Origin: Phaeodactylum tricornutum CCAP 1055/1
Taxonomy: Eukaryota; Bacillariophyta; Bacillariophyceae; Surirellales; Neidiaceae
Assembly: GCF_000150955.2 (NCBI RefSeq)
Contig: NC_011673.1
Coordinates: 310,001 to 374,000 of the forward strand
Length of the DNA: 64,000 nucleotides
Reading direction: 5' to 3'
Shown here: one piece after another, positions 11,504 to 22,776 of the stretch
Layout of the letters: every line of letters starts with the position of its first letter
Position numbering within the stretch: position 1 is the first letter of the stretch
The notes under the pieces: model-generated
What the model was told of the DNA's origin: nothing
Databases searched by the model: none
Seen by the model: only the letters and a program-made list of their open reading frames with translations
Position numbers and translations under genes: made by a program

Positions 11504-13625
11504 ATGAAGGTCGAAACGCCGCAAATCTTGTGGATCCCGGAGGCCGACAAGGGCATCAATGCGGCTCTAATGTCCGTGGACATGGTTGCCTCGGGCTTTG
11601 TGGACAATAATGTCTCGCAATCCTGCCACGTCTTGGCTACGGCGGGAAACGACAACGATATTAACCTTTGGAGAGTTTCTTTTGCGGACGAGGAGGAGCT
11701 CCGAAACACCGAGACTCCGGAAACTCCTATTTTCGAACACCGACAACTGGAACCTAGTACAAGCATTCATTATATATGCAGTCTGTCACGTCACGAGGGA
11801 CCCGTCAATGTTGTGAAATTCAGTCCGGACGGACTGCATTTGGCAACCGCCGGCGACACAGGAACCATCATTGTATGGAGTGTTCCGGTAGCGAAACGTG
11901 GGAATGGCAACGGTCGCCACTTTTGGTCCAGTATTGCGCGTGAAGCCGATTTGCATATGCAAATTGTGACTCGGACGGGAGAAGGCATTGCCGACGTTTC
12001 CTGGAGTGCTGATTCCAAGCGATTCCTTGCTGGTAGTATTGACCACTCCGTTTTTTGTGTGGAAGACGCCAACTACGTACTTGACGAAGCGACCTTCACG
12101 GAGCAGGATAGCGACCTCAACGCTTCTCCCGCGAGAACTTTGTCCAGCACCGCGCAAGCCAGTTGGAAGATTGTCTACCGCAACGGAATTGATCACACTC
12201 ACTTTGTGCAGGGTGTCGCTTACGACCCTCTCGGTGTGTACCTCGCTAGCATGTCCAGCGATCGGACTGTACGGGTGTGGACGCGAAAGTCGCCGCTGAA
12301 AAAGAACAAGCAGGTGCTGCGTCCGGTTAATGTACACAGTAGTAGCGTGGTGCCGCCCGTCGAGCAGTCGCGGAATGTTGGACGCGCATTGCTTCACGCC
12401 AAACTGGATGTCATGACCAAATCCAAACAACTCAAGTATCGCCGCGTCCCTCAGAACTGTACCACCACAGCCGAAACCAATGGTGCTGGTCCTGTAACCG
12501 CATCTCCGGTAACTCCAACCAAGACCATCGTCGTGAAGCAACACTTGTTTGCCGACGAACCTACATTACAAAGCTTCTTCCGACGCTTATCATGGACGAC
12601 GGACGGTGCCTTTTTGGTGACACCGGCGGCCTTGTACCATCCACCGCAGGCAGTCGAAAATGAACAGAACAATCCGAATAAGAGCGAGCCCGTGTACGCT
12701 ACATATCTGTACGCCAGGCACAAACTGGACGAGCCGTACAAAGTTTTGGCCGGACTCGAAACGGTACGAATGTGATCGGAAGAAAGCTGGTTTTAACACG
12801 CGCAATTGATCAAGTTGACTTACCCTACGTTCCGTGTATTCCCCCACTCTGTCTCTACAGCCTTCTGTTGCGGTACGGCCAAATCCGGTTCTCTTTCAAC
12901 TTCCTTCGGGCGCGACCTACAACGAAGACTGTAAAGAAAACCAAGCCGGCATGTCGACATGTAACAAGCCATCTACGTCGGGCTTGCCCTACCGATCTAT
13001 CTTTGCCGTGCTGACGTGGAACACGGTGCTTATCTATGATACGTATCATGATACCCCACTCTCCGTTGTGAAAGGTTTGCATTACGCCAACCTGTCCGAC
13101 GCTACTTGGTCGGATGACGGACACGTCCTCATAGTTTCCTCAACGGATGGCTATGTTTCAGTTTTGCAGTTTGCTCTGGGAGAGCTGGGAGTTGTGTATA
13201 CCCCCACCCCATCGCTCGCCCTGCCCACAACCTCAACCAGTTCCACAGATGCCACGATGGCTCTCAAACTACAACCGGAAGAACTCGTTGCAGCACCCAT
13301 GTCCATGACGAATCACCGACCGTCACCGTGTAGGACTACGCAACAGTTGCCGCCCTGTGAACCTGGTCAAACTTACGTCGTGGCGCCGCCGGCCAAGAGG
13401 GCCAAGACTCGCATAACTCCGACGCTGATAGCGAACCCCGGTGAAACGCATCGTGTCAATGGGGAAATGAACGCGACGTGCCTACCTGCCAAACGTGCCG
13501 CGACCGAAACGGTGGAGCACGCTGTGGACAAATTATCGCTGAATGCCGAAGAAGCCAACGTGGTACACGAACCACCGATCCGAAAAAAGAAACGTATTCA
13601 ACCAATATTGTTGAGTAGTAGCTAA
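11504..13625 (+). CDS. CHAF1B: Chromatin assembly factor 1 subunit p60-like WD40 protein
   Basis: Two exons, 11504-12763 and 12861-13625, join across a 97-bp intron (GTACGA...TACAG, phase 0) to give about 674 residues. The start MKVETPQILWIP matches the conserved MKV start of CAF-1 p60/FAS2; the open frame begins 45 bases upstream but the ATG at 11504 fits the family. WD40 repeats are visible as LATAGNDNDINLWRVSF, SRHEGPVNVVKFSPDGLHLA, a DVSWSADSKRFLAGSIDHS segment, VQGVAYDPLGVYLASMSSDR and DATWSDDGHVLIVSSTDGY. The segment RPNPVLFQLP directly after the intron is also a family hallmark. The C-terminal 150 residues are low-complexity and basic, with KR-rich patches that resemble nuclear localisation signals. 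CAF-1 deposits newly made H3-H4 behind the replication fork. The other CAF-1 subunits are not in the window. Confidence 0.9.
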
Positions 13626-13675
13626 GGTAAAGGACTATTTGGACGTCTATAAAAATACACAGTTTCCAAATTATT

Positions 13676-14592
13676 TTACAGACCATACAGATCTCGCACC
13701 GCTGTGTCAAAGTCTTCCACGGCCCGATCGAGATCATCGTTGGTCACAATCTTGTCGAAATTTCCCAACCGCCGGCCGTATTCGACTTCCTTGGCGGCAT
13801 TTCCTACTCTCTTTTGAATTGTTTCGGGACTTTCGCTACCCCTACCCACGAGTCTTACCTGCAACTCCGCAATTGAAGGTGGCGCAATGAAAATATACTG
13901 GGGGCGCAGTAGTATCCCTAGAGGAGGCTTCTTCTCGAGAATCTTGATGTTTTGCACACCCTGTACGTCGATATCCATCAAGGGTCGTTTCATAGAACGA
14001 GAGGTGTCGGTATTGGTATTAATACTGGTACTGGTGTTGGTATCTGGATGCCGTGACGATGCTTGCTGAACGTCTCGCAGGGATTGCCAAGATGTGCCGT
14101 AGTAGTTTCCGTGTACGTGTGCGGATTCGACAAAGTAGTCTTGCGCCAGAAATTCGTGCATTCGTTCGCTCGAGACAAAGTGATAGTGAACCCCATCGAC
14201 TTCACCTTCCCGGGGAGCTCTTGTGGTGTGTGACGTCGTGAACGCAAAGAATTGGTCGCCACCCCGTTGCTCCATGAATCGCTGAATGATTGTACCCTTG
14301 CCGACCCCGGACGGTCCACAGACAATCAGAGGATCCAACACCACGCCATCGGTCTCGACATCGTTAATAAACCACTCTTTGCTAATACGGACCGATCCGA
14401 CAAATCGAACGACGACACGACGGAGAGTCCTGGGGATAGTCGGGATTGAAGCGAGGGCGAGGATACGCCCCTTTCGACCCGTGCCGACAAAGATGCCCCG
14501 GCAAAAGACATCACTTGCCGATTGCGCAAACCGGAAAGCATTGTTCCGACCGTAAGAGCCGTAGAAAATAGCCAGGCCGTACGCGGGACCAT
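13676..14592 (-). CDS. Guanylate kinase, 5' exon unresolved, possibly organelle-targeted
   Basis: The kinase domain is clear between 14344 and 13676: LIVCGPSGVGKGT (P-loop), FTTSHTTRAPREGEVDGVHY, the GNYYGTSW segment, LMDIDVQGVQ and IFIAPPSIAELQVRL. It converts GMP to GDP. The kinase frame is open upstream to about 14680 but has no ATG there; the first potential start codon is a GTG at 14344. An overlapping minus frame starts with ATG at 14592 and encodes a signal-peptide-like N-terminus followed by RQVMSFAGAS, resembling a diatom plastid or secretory presequence. A short intron could join the two frames; one GT...CCCCAG pair 59 bp long fits the phase, and an 80-bp alternative also does. I therefore place the start at 14592 with low certainty. 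About 25 Asn/Thr/Ser-rich residues are inserted just before LMDIDVQG, encoded by a degenerate ACCAGT-like repeat. Confidence 0.75.
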
Positions 14593-15117
14593 TGTCCTCG
14601 TCTCGACACGTAGATTGCCAACGCTTTAGTTTTGGTCGTCCGCAACTGTTGTGAGTGTGTCGTATCGTATCGTCGGTGCCTTGTCAAGTGTCGAGTAGGA
14701 CGTACCGGTATATAACGTTTCTGTTAGGAGCGCTGTATGGATGGCACGGCGTTGGAGCACGTCGGTTGGGAGCAATCCTCACGGACGGTGACGACATGGG
14801 GTGAGTCAACAAGTCCCGTCCGCTCGACTTTCTGTCTGTCTTCGTTCCGTTTCCTCGAGACGACGTCTTCGTATACGCGGAGTATCAATACAAAACATAT
14901 GCCCCTTCCGATACGTCTGCGCGGCTTGAACGTTGGTTCACGATGTTTCACGACTCCTGTTACAGTGAACAGTTCAACTGTAAAACCACGACGGCGTCGT
15001 TCTGGTTGGTTCGGCTGGTCGATCGATTCCGTCGGTTCGTTCCACGCGAGTCGACGATGGAGAGATCCCGGAGGACGTGACTGCTGGTGACGCATACCGG
15101 AATTTCTAGAAAGTACC
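14593..15117. other. Divergent intergenic region
   Basis: This is the promoter-sized gap between the guanylate kinase (minus) and the unknown gene at 15118 (plus). Open frames on either strand show no motif or family likeness. No other feature is seen. Confidence 0.4.
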
Positions 15118-15915
15118 ATGAAGCATTCCCAGCTGTCGTCGGTCACGGATGCATCGGAACAGTCACCTTTAGCGGACGCCCTGCCAAAGCCTGGCGCCGG
15201 TCCTCATTCCCAGCGGAAACCTACACCAAGCCCGCTTCCTCTGGAATGGACCCGTGTCCAGCGCAAACGCAAGCTTCCAGTGAATGCCTCATCGAGTCAA
15301 GAAAATGCTGCCGATCTAGACGAATACTGCTGTGACGACGCTTCCTGTCGTCACGTAATACGGCTCCGACGAGAACAACAAGGGGAACCAGAAAACAACG
15401 CTCACGACCAAGGCACTCCGTCGGCATCGCATAGGCGCTACGTAGGGAAGGCTATCTTCCTACTCCACGACAGTAACCCCGACTGGATTCAGGGGTACTT
15501 TTTCCCCAATGGTGCGATCAAGCCTTGGGGATTGTTGGCGGTCCAACAAGACATTGACGAATGTCTGCAGTGCACGGCTGGTGGATATCGCGTGGTCCAG
15601 CTCACCATTTTGCCGTTTGATCGTACCAACATGATCAAGAAACAGAGCGTTGCTGCTGTTGAATGGATTGGTGGTGATATGATGTGTTTGAAACATCCAT
15701 TGGTCCAAATGCAGGGAGAACAGCTCGTGACGGGAGAAAAGGCGGTACCAACCGTAGAGACCATCTTTGCTACCTTACTAACCAAACTACGGTCGTCCCG
15801 GGAATCCGAGTCTACCACCACTCCCGTACTGAAATTGCTTCCGGATCTCGCCATTGTAAGTGGCACAATGCAAATTCTCATGCCGTACTCCGATGTCGAC
15901 GACATGCTCTGGTAG
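15118..15915 (+). CDS. Conserved-looking protein of unknown function, 265 residues
   Basis: A single exon from the ATG at 15118. Residues 1-105 are polar and probably disordered, with Pro/Ser/Lys-rich segments. From about residue 108 the sequence looks folded, with alternating hydrophobic strands: KAIFLLHDSNPDWIQGYFFP, IKPWGLLAVQQDIDECLQ, GYRVVQLTILPFDRTNM and VAAVEWIGGDMMCLKHPL. It ends LKLLPDLAIVSGTMQILMPY. The two Cys-rich stretches near residues 73-78 are too short for a standard zinc finger. No signal peptide or membrane segment is seen. I do not recognise the family. The gene runs divergently from guanylate kinase. Confidence 0.7.
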   Translation: MKHSQLSSVTDASEQSPLADALPKPGAGPHSQRKPTPSPLPLEWTRVQRKRKLPVNASSSQENAADLDEYCCDDASCRHVIRLRREQQGEPENNAHDQGTPSASHRRYVGKAIFLLHDSNPDWIQGYFFPNGAIKPWGLLAVQQDIDECLQCTAGGYRVVQLTILPFDRTNMIKKQSVAAVEWIGGDMMCLKHPLVQMQGEQLVTGEKAVPTVETIFATLLTKLRSSRESESTTTPVLKLLPDLAIVSGTMQILMPYSDVDDMLW

Positions 15916-16095
15916 GGAAGTGAACGAGAACTTGGCACGGCGGTTCGCATTTTTTGTGCCGTAAATTGATCCGTTTAATACCTCTACTACCCTATGATCA
16001 GCATCTAAACTATAATTGATCCCATGGTTTGTCCTGTTTATACGCTATCCAAAATTTGAAGTTCTCTAGAGGTCATGAAAGGTCTCAAAGCTGGC

Positions 16096-16824
16096 TCACT
16101 TGGTGCGCACAAATTCGGCTCGTGGATACCGCCCCCGGTACAGGTACAGGGTCCCCGTGAGAAGTTTGATTTTCTGCATGTTACCCCCCTCGTCGCCTCG
16201 CTTTTTCGGAGAAGGCTTTTTTACCACGGGAACACTTTCAATACCCTTGAATAGATCCACGCTGCCTCCTTTACTGCGGGTGACGGCTCTGGTCTGATTG
16301 GTGGTCCCAGGCGGACTCGCTGGAGCACACATCGTCGTGGTGGCGACGTGCTTGACGGTCGCCGCCGATGCCTTGCGCGCCGCGGCCTTGACTTTCTTCT
16401 TCGTGTTGGTGTGAACGGCGGTGGTGGTACTACTATCGCTTTCCATTGGAGAGACAACGACGCTGTCCTCAACATCCGGTCCCAACTCGTGTTTCGCGAT
16501 AATCGCGGTGTCATCGTGGAAGGCGCCTGTCCAGTGCATCGTCGAGTCCGCCGTTCCGGGGGACTGGTCAGACTTTCGTACAGTTGTGCTGGGGAACGTA
16601 TCAACCTCGGTTCCCTGGGATCGTGCAAGCTAATGTGAATCGCGGATATAGTATGTGAGCAACAGGAATTGTATTCAAGTACTATCGGGAGCTGTCGGAG
16701 ACGCTCGCACAGAGGCGGCATAACAACACGACCGCAGGATCCCGATGCTGAAGCTTACCTCATCCTTGTCACAGTTAGTGTACGCGGGTCCCTTGACGGG
16801 CTGGGAACGTCGAGTAGAAACCAT
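16096..16824 (-). CDS. Small basic protein of unknown function with conserved C-terminal motif
   Basis: Two exons are inferred, 16824-16759 and 16629-16096. The first starts MVSTRRSQPVKGPAYTNCDK and ends at GAG before GTAAGC; the second starts after ATTAG, so a 129-bp phase-0 intron is removed and the protein has 199 residues. Without the first exon the frame would begin at an internal ATG (16539), cutting off in-frame coding-like sequence. The middle is rich in Ala, Lys, Thr and Ser and is strongly basic, suggesting a nuclear or nucleic-acid-binding protein. The last 25 residues (KIKLLTGTLYLYRGRYPRAE and following FVRTK) differ in composition from the rest and look like a conserved, folded motif. 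I do not recognise the family. Confidence 0.6.
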
Positions 16825-17442
16825 CTTAATAAGCAAATGAAAAGTGTATGTGGTCAAAGAACTTCTTTGGAGTGATGTGTCAAGGTTTGTTTCCCCTTGC
16901 AATGAAACCAACCGTAAGCGGCCGTGTATGTTTTTGTGACGACGGAACGTACCGAGCGAGAACTTTCCAGAAATAAGCGAGAAGAGGTGACAGTGAACTA
17001 CCGCATTCACGGACGGTGCGGTTCGCCGTGCCATCTTGTCGGGCGTGTCCGTGTGCCAATGGAAAGCGACGCGGCGTGCCCAATTTACCAACAGTAACAA
17101 TCACTTGGCAACTTCGATGTCCGCATGGGAAATATCAAAAGAAAAACGCTCCTTTGATTGGTCCTGGTCATAGAAATTGATAAAAACACTCATAGTGGCA
17201 TCTCCGTCTGCTATTTACCATATAAGTAAGATCGTTAAACCTCTCGAAGCGCGACGCTTTATCCCCACGAACGGCTCTACGCGCTGTCACTACTGGAAAT
17301 TCCTTGATTGCGTCAGTGCCAACTAATTGACAGAGGAGCCTGAAACATTTCTGCCCAGTGATTCCATCTTTCTCGAGAATATCGCAAGACAGTAATCTAT
17401 CTGATACTATGTCAAATGTTAGTGAAAGAATATATCGTACAT
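16825..17442. other. Intergenic region, no gene seen
   Basis: This lies between the 5' end of the small basic protein gene and the 3' end of the SUMO protease gene, both on the minus strand. Short frames on both strands have no motif or family likeness. Confidence 0.4.
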
Positions 17443-19223
17443 TTACAGGATAGCTTTGCCGTTCAAGAGAGCGAGTGCGATACGATTTCTGCATTGGTTG
17501 ACCATACTTTGATCGAACACCAAAGGGCAATCTTTAGATAAAAAGTCGGCAAACATACACGCAAACACTCCGCAGTCGTAACCTGGTTCGTCAAAAACAA
17601 TGGTAAACAAAGTTCTCGTTCAGCCAACCGTTCTCGCATCGTATACTTCCTACGTACCGTTTTTTTGACGTGGTGTATCCGATAAGCACGGCACAAGTGT
17701 CCACGCATCGGCGTCCGGTAACGGAGCACCTTCCTTAGCTTGATGCTCGTCTTGGATGTAGCGAAAAATTGCCTTTAAATGATACATACCACCATCCCCC
17801 ATGGAGTCATAGAACTGAACCTTCTTTTGTTGCATAAAGACAACTGCGCATACCCAGTGCATCCGACTGACATTGATGGGAAAGAAGATTTTGTCAAGAT
17901 TGAAGATGTCCTTGCCTGGCAGTCGATACCTTGTAAGAACATAGAGACAACAAAACAGAAGGCCCTTTTCTCTGATAACGTACCTGGAACCTTTTTGGAC
18001 CATCGTTTCACGTTGTTGTAGTTGTATTTACCGCGGAGTGATGGATTGGAATGTTCCTCGTCTAAAAGCTTCGTGATGAAAAACGACTTGAAGAAATGAC
18101 ATCGCTTGCGGTTGGGATCTGCCTTGCATAATTCCTCGTCCCGGTTGGCTAGCATGACATAAAAGTAATGAATGACCTCGTCATTGAGCCATTGTGCCGG
18201 TGCAAGTCGTTGAAACGATTCCCTTTGAACCGAGTCGACGCCCGCTTGGGCAACTATTTCGTTCGGATTCCCGACATGACTCATCGCCTCATGTACAATT
18301 TTAAGTTCCGCATCCTCCAAAGGTCGCATCAGAGATAATGCTCGTTCTCTCGCTTCACGATTTCTCTCTTCTTGAATAAGCTTGGCCTCCAATTCTGCCA
18401 GAGACGTACTTTGTAGACGTTTCTCCCGCTTTTCATACTCGGCGTCCAAGCGAGCTCTCATTAATCGGTCCGCTTCATCCAACTGATTGGCGTCGACTTG
18501 TGATATTCGCTGTGAAAGGGCAGCATTTGAAATTTGTAACCACTGGTTTTGGGAATGCTCTAGCTCCTCTATTTGCTGCAGTTTAATAGCTTGCGCGCGG
18601 AGCAAGTATTTGTCGACAATACTCTCTTCTAATAGATCGTCGGGAATCGACAAGCCATCACTTCCATCTGCCTCCGCAAATTGAGTATTTAAGACCGTTC
18701 GCAGTCTTTCCAAAGCCTCTTCCCAGCTTGAAATGCGTGCTTCACTGGAACTCGGCGAAGCCTCTAATTTGTGCAAGGCATTGATAAACTCGTAGCGCTT
18801 TGCCAACCGTGCGTTGCTTTTCTTTCGCGCGGCTCGTCCCGGTATCAGGTCCAAAAATGCCAATCCCCAAGCATCGTTCTCGGAATCTGCTGCATCCCCC
18901 ACGCATTCCTGGACTCGCGGACTTCCCGAAACGGCGTTCGCCATGGCCAGCACGGTACAAGATCCACCCGCATCCCGAAGTAAATCAATCACCTCCACTT
19001 TGATTGCTCGCAAAACGAGTGCTTCCACATTGAAACGCCCCATTGATTCTTGTTGCAGGTGACGTTCAATTGGGTTGCGCACACGGAAGTCCGTCAATCT
19101 AAAACTGGCTTCTTTACGCTTCAAAAGCGGCCAGCCGTTGCGGCCTTTACGCAACGACGGCTGACGTCCAAGTGATGTTTTCCTCTGATCTTTTCGACGA
19201 CGCCAGCGTTCCAATACGGTCAT
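17443..19223 (-). CDS. Ulp1/SENP-type SUMO protease (C48 peptidase)
   Basis: There are three exons, 19223-17984, 17915-17658 and 17582-17443, with introns of 68 bp (GTACGT donor) and 75 bp (GTACGT donor), both phase 1. The product has about 545 residues. The ATG at 19223 (MTVLERW) is used because the frame upstream starts only at a TTG. Residues from about 180 to 340 are rich in Glu, Gln, Arg and Leu and look like a coiled coil. The C-terminal catalytic domain begins near QRLAPAQWLNDEVIHYFYVM and contains the catalytic His in SRMHWVCAVV, Asp in QFYDSMGDGG and, across the last intron, Cys in TPRQKNGYDCGVFACMFADF. All three catalytic residues are therefore present, with the Cys supplied by the third exon. 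The enzyme would remove SUMO from proteins or mature the SUMO precursor, mainly at the nucleus. Confidence 0.9.
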
Positions 19224-19666
19224 TGTTAACCCACCAAGCAAGAAGAACTCGAGACGGGCAGTGCGAAGTAAAACGCAGGTTTGATCGAATTTTACAGTAG
19301 AGTTTCACACAGCGGCACGATATCATGGTCGTTCTTCCCTTTTAGCTTGCGACGGCCAGACGGCCACTGATAGAAAGGTATCGACCGGTAACACCTACCA
19401 CCTCCGTCTGTCGTCGTCGCCGAGCTAGTGCTATGAACTCGATCACACTGCTGTGGTAGGCTGAGCTCGACGTACGGACGAAAACACTTGTCGAAATCGG
19501 GATAACGAGAAGCGGCACAGACGAAACCAAAGAAACAAATGCATGAGGGCGAACTCGAAATGAGTAAGAAATGACTTGAAGCCGAAGACAGAAGCTCACT
19601 CCATCCCACCCTAACATCAGAGAATCGCGCAATACAAGCCTCGCATATTAGCGTTCACTGAGGATT
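19224..19666. other. Divergent intergenic region
   Basis: Promoter-sized gap between the SUMO protease (minus) and the PAP phosphatase (plus). No other feature is seen. Confidence 0.4.
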
Positions 19667-20995
19667 ATGGGGTTCTACGGTGGCAAGAAATTTAGGCTGC
19701 GAATGGTTCTACCAGTACTGCTCGGCTCCTTTTTAAGTGAACCCGTATTGGCATTCTATACTCCAACGATAACCAAACTGGCTTCACGCTGCGCAGCGAC
19801 GCGACCGTCACTGATGACGACGCAAATGGTTGACTACGACGAATTACCGGCCGATTTTCCACGCCGCAAAGATGTTCTTGTTGGTTTGGAAGCGGTTCGT
19901 AAAGCAGCTACCATGACCCAAGCTCTACAACCGGAGTCGAGTGACGGCATAGGAGTCATCAACAAGCAAGATGCGTCGCCCGTCACAGTGGCTGATTTTG
20001 CGGCACAAGCAATGATTCTGCGCCATCTGAAGGACGCCTTTCCCGACGATTCGTTCATCGCCGAGGAATCCAGCGCAGCCCTTGCAGATGAAGCCGGTTT
20101 GGCCAATCAAGTGTTGAAAGCATCTCAATTGGGAGACATGGATGCCTTGAAGGAAAGTATCGATCTCGGGAAAGAGTATGAGCATTGGGATGGATCCAGT
20201 AGGCCAAGTCGCGTATGGTGCCTTGATCCAATCGACGGAACCAAAGGTTTCCTTCGCGGCCGGAGAGACGGCGGGCAATATGCAGTTGCGCTGGCTCTCT
20301 TAGAAAGTGGAACCCCGACTATTGGTATTTTAGGCTGCCCTAACTTGCCGTCCGATCCCAAGGACTTTTCATATGTTTGGCAGAAAGATGAAAACCTCGA
20401 AAACAACCAACAAACACGAGGGTGTATTTTCGTCGCCAGCAAGGATGGGGGATCTTTTCAGCTCCCAATTTTACCAAAAAGTAGCTCTAGTATCAGACTG
20501 CATGTGACGCCAAATGACGGCTCCACCATGGCTACATCGGAAGCTCGCTTTTGTATTGGTGTAGAAAAGTTTAGCGATGCATTGGGGCAGTGTTGTGCTG
20601 TCATGGCAAAAGTTCTTCACGGTGAAGAAGGTCTTGACGACGACGGGAGTATAGTTAAAGCCCGGAGAATTGATTCACAAGCAAAGTATGGCATAATAGC
20701 ACGAGCGGGAGCCGAATACTATGCGCGGTTGCCAGCACCTGGCTACGTGGAGTGGATCTGGGACCATGCGGCTGGAAAGGTTGTTGTTGAAGAAGCTGGC
20801 GGGAGCATAACGGATACAAAAGGTAAGGTTATAGACTTTTCATTGGGTGCTAAAATGAGTGACTCTGTGCATGGTGTACTTGCCAGCAGCGGTGGTGTTT
20901 TCCAAAGTGCTTTGTTGAACGCTTTTATAGAGCAAGAGGCTGAACGTCAAGCAAAAAATGCCGACATGAATCAATTCCAAAAAAAGCATTTGTAG
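19667..20995 (+). CDS. SAL1: 3'(2'),5'-bisphosphate nucleotidase, plastid-type presequence
   Basis: A single exon of 442 residues in the inositol monophosphatase superfamily, HAL2/SAL1 branch, which hydrolyses PAP to AMP and PAPS to APS. Metal-binding motifs are visible: DSFIAEESSA near residue 130, WCLDPIDGTKGFLRGRRDGG near residue 184, and WIWDHAAGKVVVEEAGG near residue 363. The N-terminus MGFYGGKKFRLRMVLPVLLG is followed by SEPVLAFYTPTITK: a signal-peptide-like hydrophobic stretch with cleavage expected before Phe and then a Ser/Thr/Arg-rich segment. This matches the diatom ASAFAP-type bipartite plastid presequence, so a stromal location is likely. In plants the plastid and mitochondrial SAL1 enzyme controls the PAP retrograde signal; that role here is an inference. 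Confidence 0.92.
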   Translation: MGFYGGKKFRLRMVLPVLLGSFLSEPVLAFYTPTITKLASRCAATRPSLMTTQMVDYDELPADFPRRKDVLVGLEAVRKAATMTQALQPESSDGIGVINKQDASPVTVADFAAQAMILRHLKDAFPDDSFIAEESSAALADEAGLANQVLKASQLGDMDALKESIDLGKEYEHWDGSSRPSRVWCLDPIDGTKGFLRGRRDGGQYAVALALLESGTPTIGILGCPNLPSDPKDFSYVWQKDENLENNQQTRGCIFVASKDGGSFQLPILPKSSSSIRLHVTPNDGSTMATSEARFCIGVEKFSDALGQCCAVMAKVLHGEEGLDDDGSIVKARRIDSQAKYGIIARAGAEYYARLPAPGYVEWIWDHAAGKVVVEEAGGSITDTKGKVIDFSLGAKMSDSVHGVLASSGGVFQSALLNAFIEQEAERQAKNADMNQFQKKHL

Positions 20996-21083
20996 GCACC
21001 CCTGGTCTTCAGCTATTCTCATTCTATAGACGCACAGTTGGAAAGAAAGCATTACTACCCGTTGCGCTAAATTTTTATCTGTA

Positions 21084-22317
21084 CTAGAAACTCTCTCCAT
21101 GAATGGTACTTACATCATCAGTGTACTGCCCTGGTGTGCAGACAAGGCGGGGAGCCTCGATATATTCCACGGGAGGTGTCAATAAATCTCGATAGGAATT
21201 CCCATTGCAAGTCGACCCAAGCCCGGCGTTGGCGACAGCCTCCAAATATGTATTCTCATCATTCGACAGCATACATTCGGTCCTGTCGCTTTGAGTACTG
21301 CTTCTCGAAAACCAACGGGAACTGCTGTATAAGTGAGACAAGATGTAGGGGCGATTGACTGCTCCCTTACTGGGCACTTCTCTCTGGCATTGCCGCTGGT
21401 CCGCACGCGCTAACAGAAAGAGAAATAGTAGTCCTGCCATCAAGGCAGCTGTTGATATGACTACCCCTGTTTTGGCCGATGGCGCCAGTTCCGAAAATCC
21501 CATTTCATCTTGAGTGCTTGTATCGACTGCAGTGGGACCGGACACCTGCTTTATCATTGAATCCGTAGCTGTTATCCGAATAGCTCCAGCCTGCGCAACA
21601 AGTACAAGAGCACTGTTGATTGATCCAACCAAATCTTTTAAAATGGTATCAACCATATCCTTTTGCACTCTGAGACCGTATAACGAAATATGACTCTCGT
21701 AAAAGGAGCATTTGTTATCGAAATAGATGGTCGGCTCGCATACCTCTATCGTCGAATGAAACAAAGCAGGATCGAGGAGGACATTTGAGGGAAGGTGTCG
21801 GCGAAGGCTGCACAAACCACAGGCATTCCCCTTCTTGCTTACCACTGCTGATGGGAAGAACTTGTTGGTCGAAATAAAAACCTGTGACCCTGCCATTTCT
21901 GCCAGCAAATGGGGACAAATTCCTGCCTTCAGTTCTGCATGTCTCTGGAAATGCGCTGGAAAGGACGGAATCCATCACATGCTCTGACACAGCATCAAAT
22001 ATGACATTTAGTTGTGCGTATTTAGACGTTTCCATTTCGAATCCGTACTGAAATACCAGTGGCTCGCCAAAGGTGGCACCGAAGAAACCGTCTGCTTCAG
22101 CACGACATAGAGACTGTGTCAGTGCTGAGAACTTCTTCTGAGAATACGCCTTGTCAGCTGTCTTATCCAGAGGAGAGTGCTCATGACGTGCTTTGCGCAT
22201 ACTCTCAACCTCTATCAAGCGCCGACCATACCCATCGGTCGCGACTTCAACGCTGGCGCTGACAAAAGCTGCGCTTGACGCAATCCAAATTACTAATCCG
22301 ATGCTTCTCATGGTCAT
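21084..22317 (-). CDS. Secreted-type single-TM protein, paralogue of the gene at 23510
   Basis: Two exons are inferred, 22317-21843 and 21745-21084, joined across a 97-bp intron (GTAAGC...GATAG, phase 1), giving 378 residues; an in-frame ATG at 22311 is an alternative start. The intron is needed because the two frames overlap, and the joint gives PISSEVCEPTIYFDNKC, which aligns with the paralogue. A signal peptide covers the first 22 residues (MRSIGLVIWIASSAAFVSAS). The extracellular part has a DGFFGATFGEPLVFQYGFEM motif, then FPETC. A TM helix (GVVISTAALMAGLLFLFLLA) follows, then a cytoplasmic tail of about 110 residues rich in Ser. The GFFG motif and following Phe-Gly-Tyr/Phe-Glu pattern are shared with the protein at 23510-24849. 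I do not recognise a named family. Confidence 0.75.
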
Positions 22318-22776
22318 ATATGCACGTATATGACTTGCATTTCAGCTACGGTCATTCCTTCCGGTATTTCGCCCCATCACTGATTACCGTTTGCCGTAAC
22401 AAAAGTTAGCCAAATTCGTCGTGAAGGACTGTTTTCGTCGACAGGAGACGACCACCGCGCTCGAAATTTCCAGGAAGTTGAAACGCAATAGGTATTTTAT
22501 GTCTATCAATTCGAACATGAGGACATACGGATGGAAATTTGTCTATTTGAATTCCAACCCGATATCACGCACGTTGCAATTGTTTTGAAGAGGAGCAATG
22601 AATTACCAAATACATGTATACAAATATAAAGTATCCTTCTACTGGCGTGCAAGCACGACCGACATGACCCTTTCCCACAAAACCGTGCAGAGGACATGGC
22701 CGTTGCTCTCCGTGCAATTCTCTCCACTTTTTCGAGTGCTAAAAAATCACGTAAGCCCACCACAACTATCAACAAA

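Noticed and set aside
11786-12544. A 252-codon minus-strand frame within CHAF1B
   Set aside because: Shadow of the plus-strand WD40 gene; no family likeness, and composition follows the opposite coding strand.
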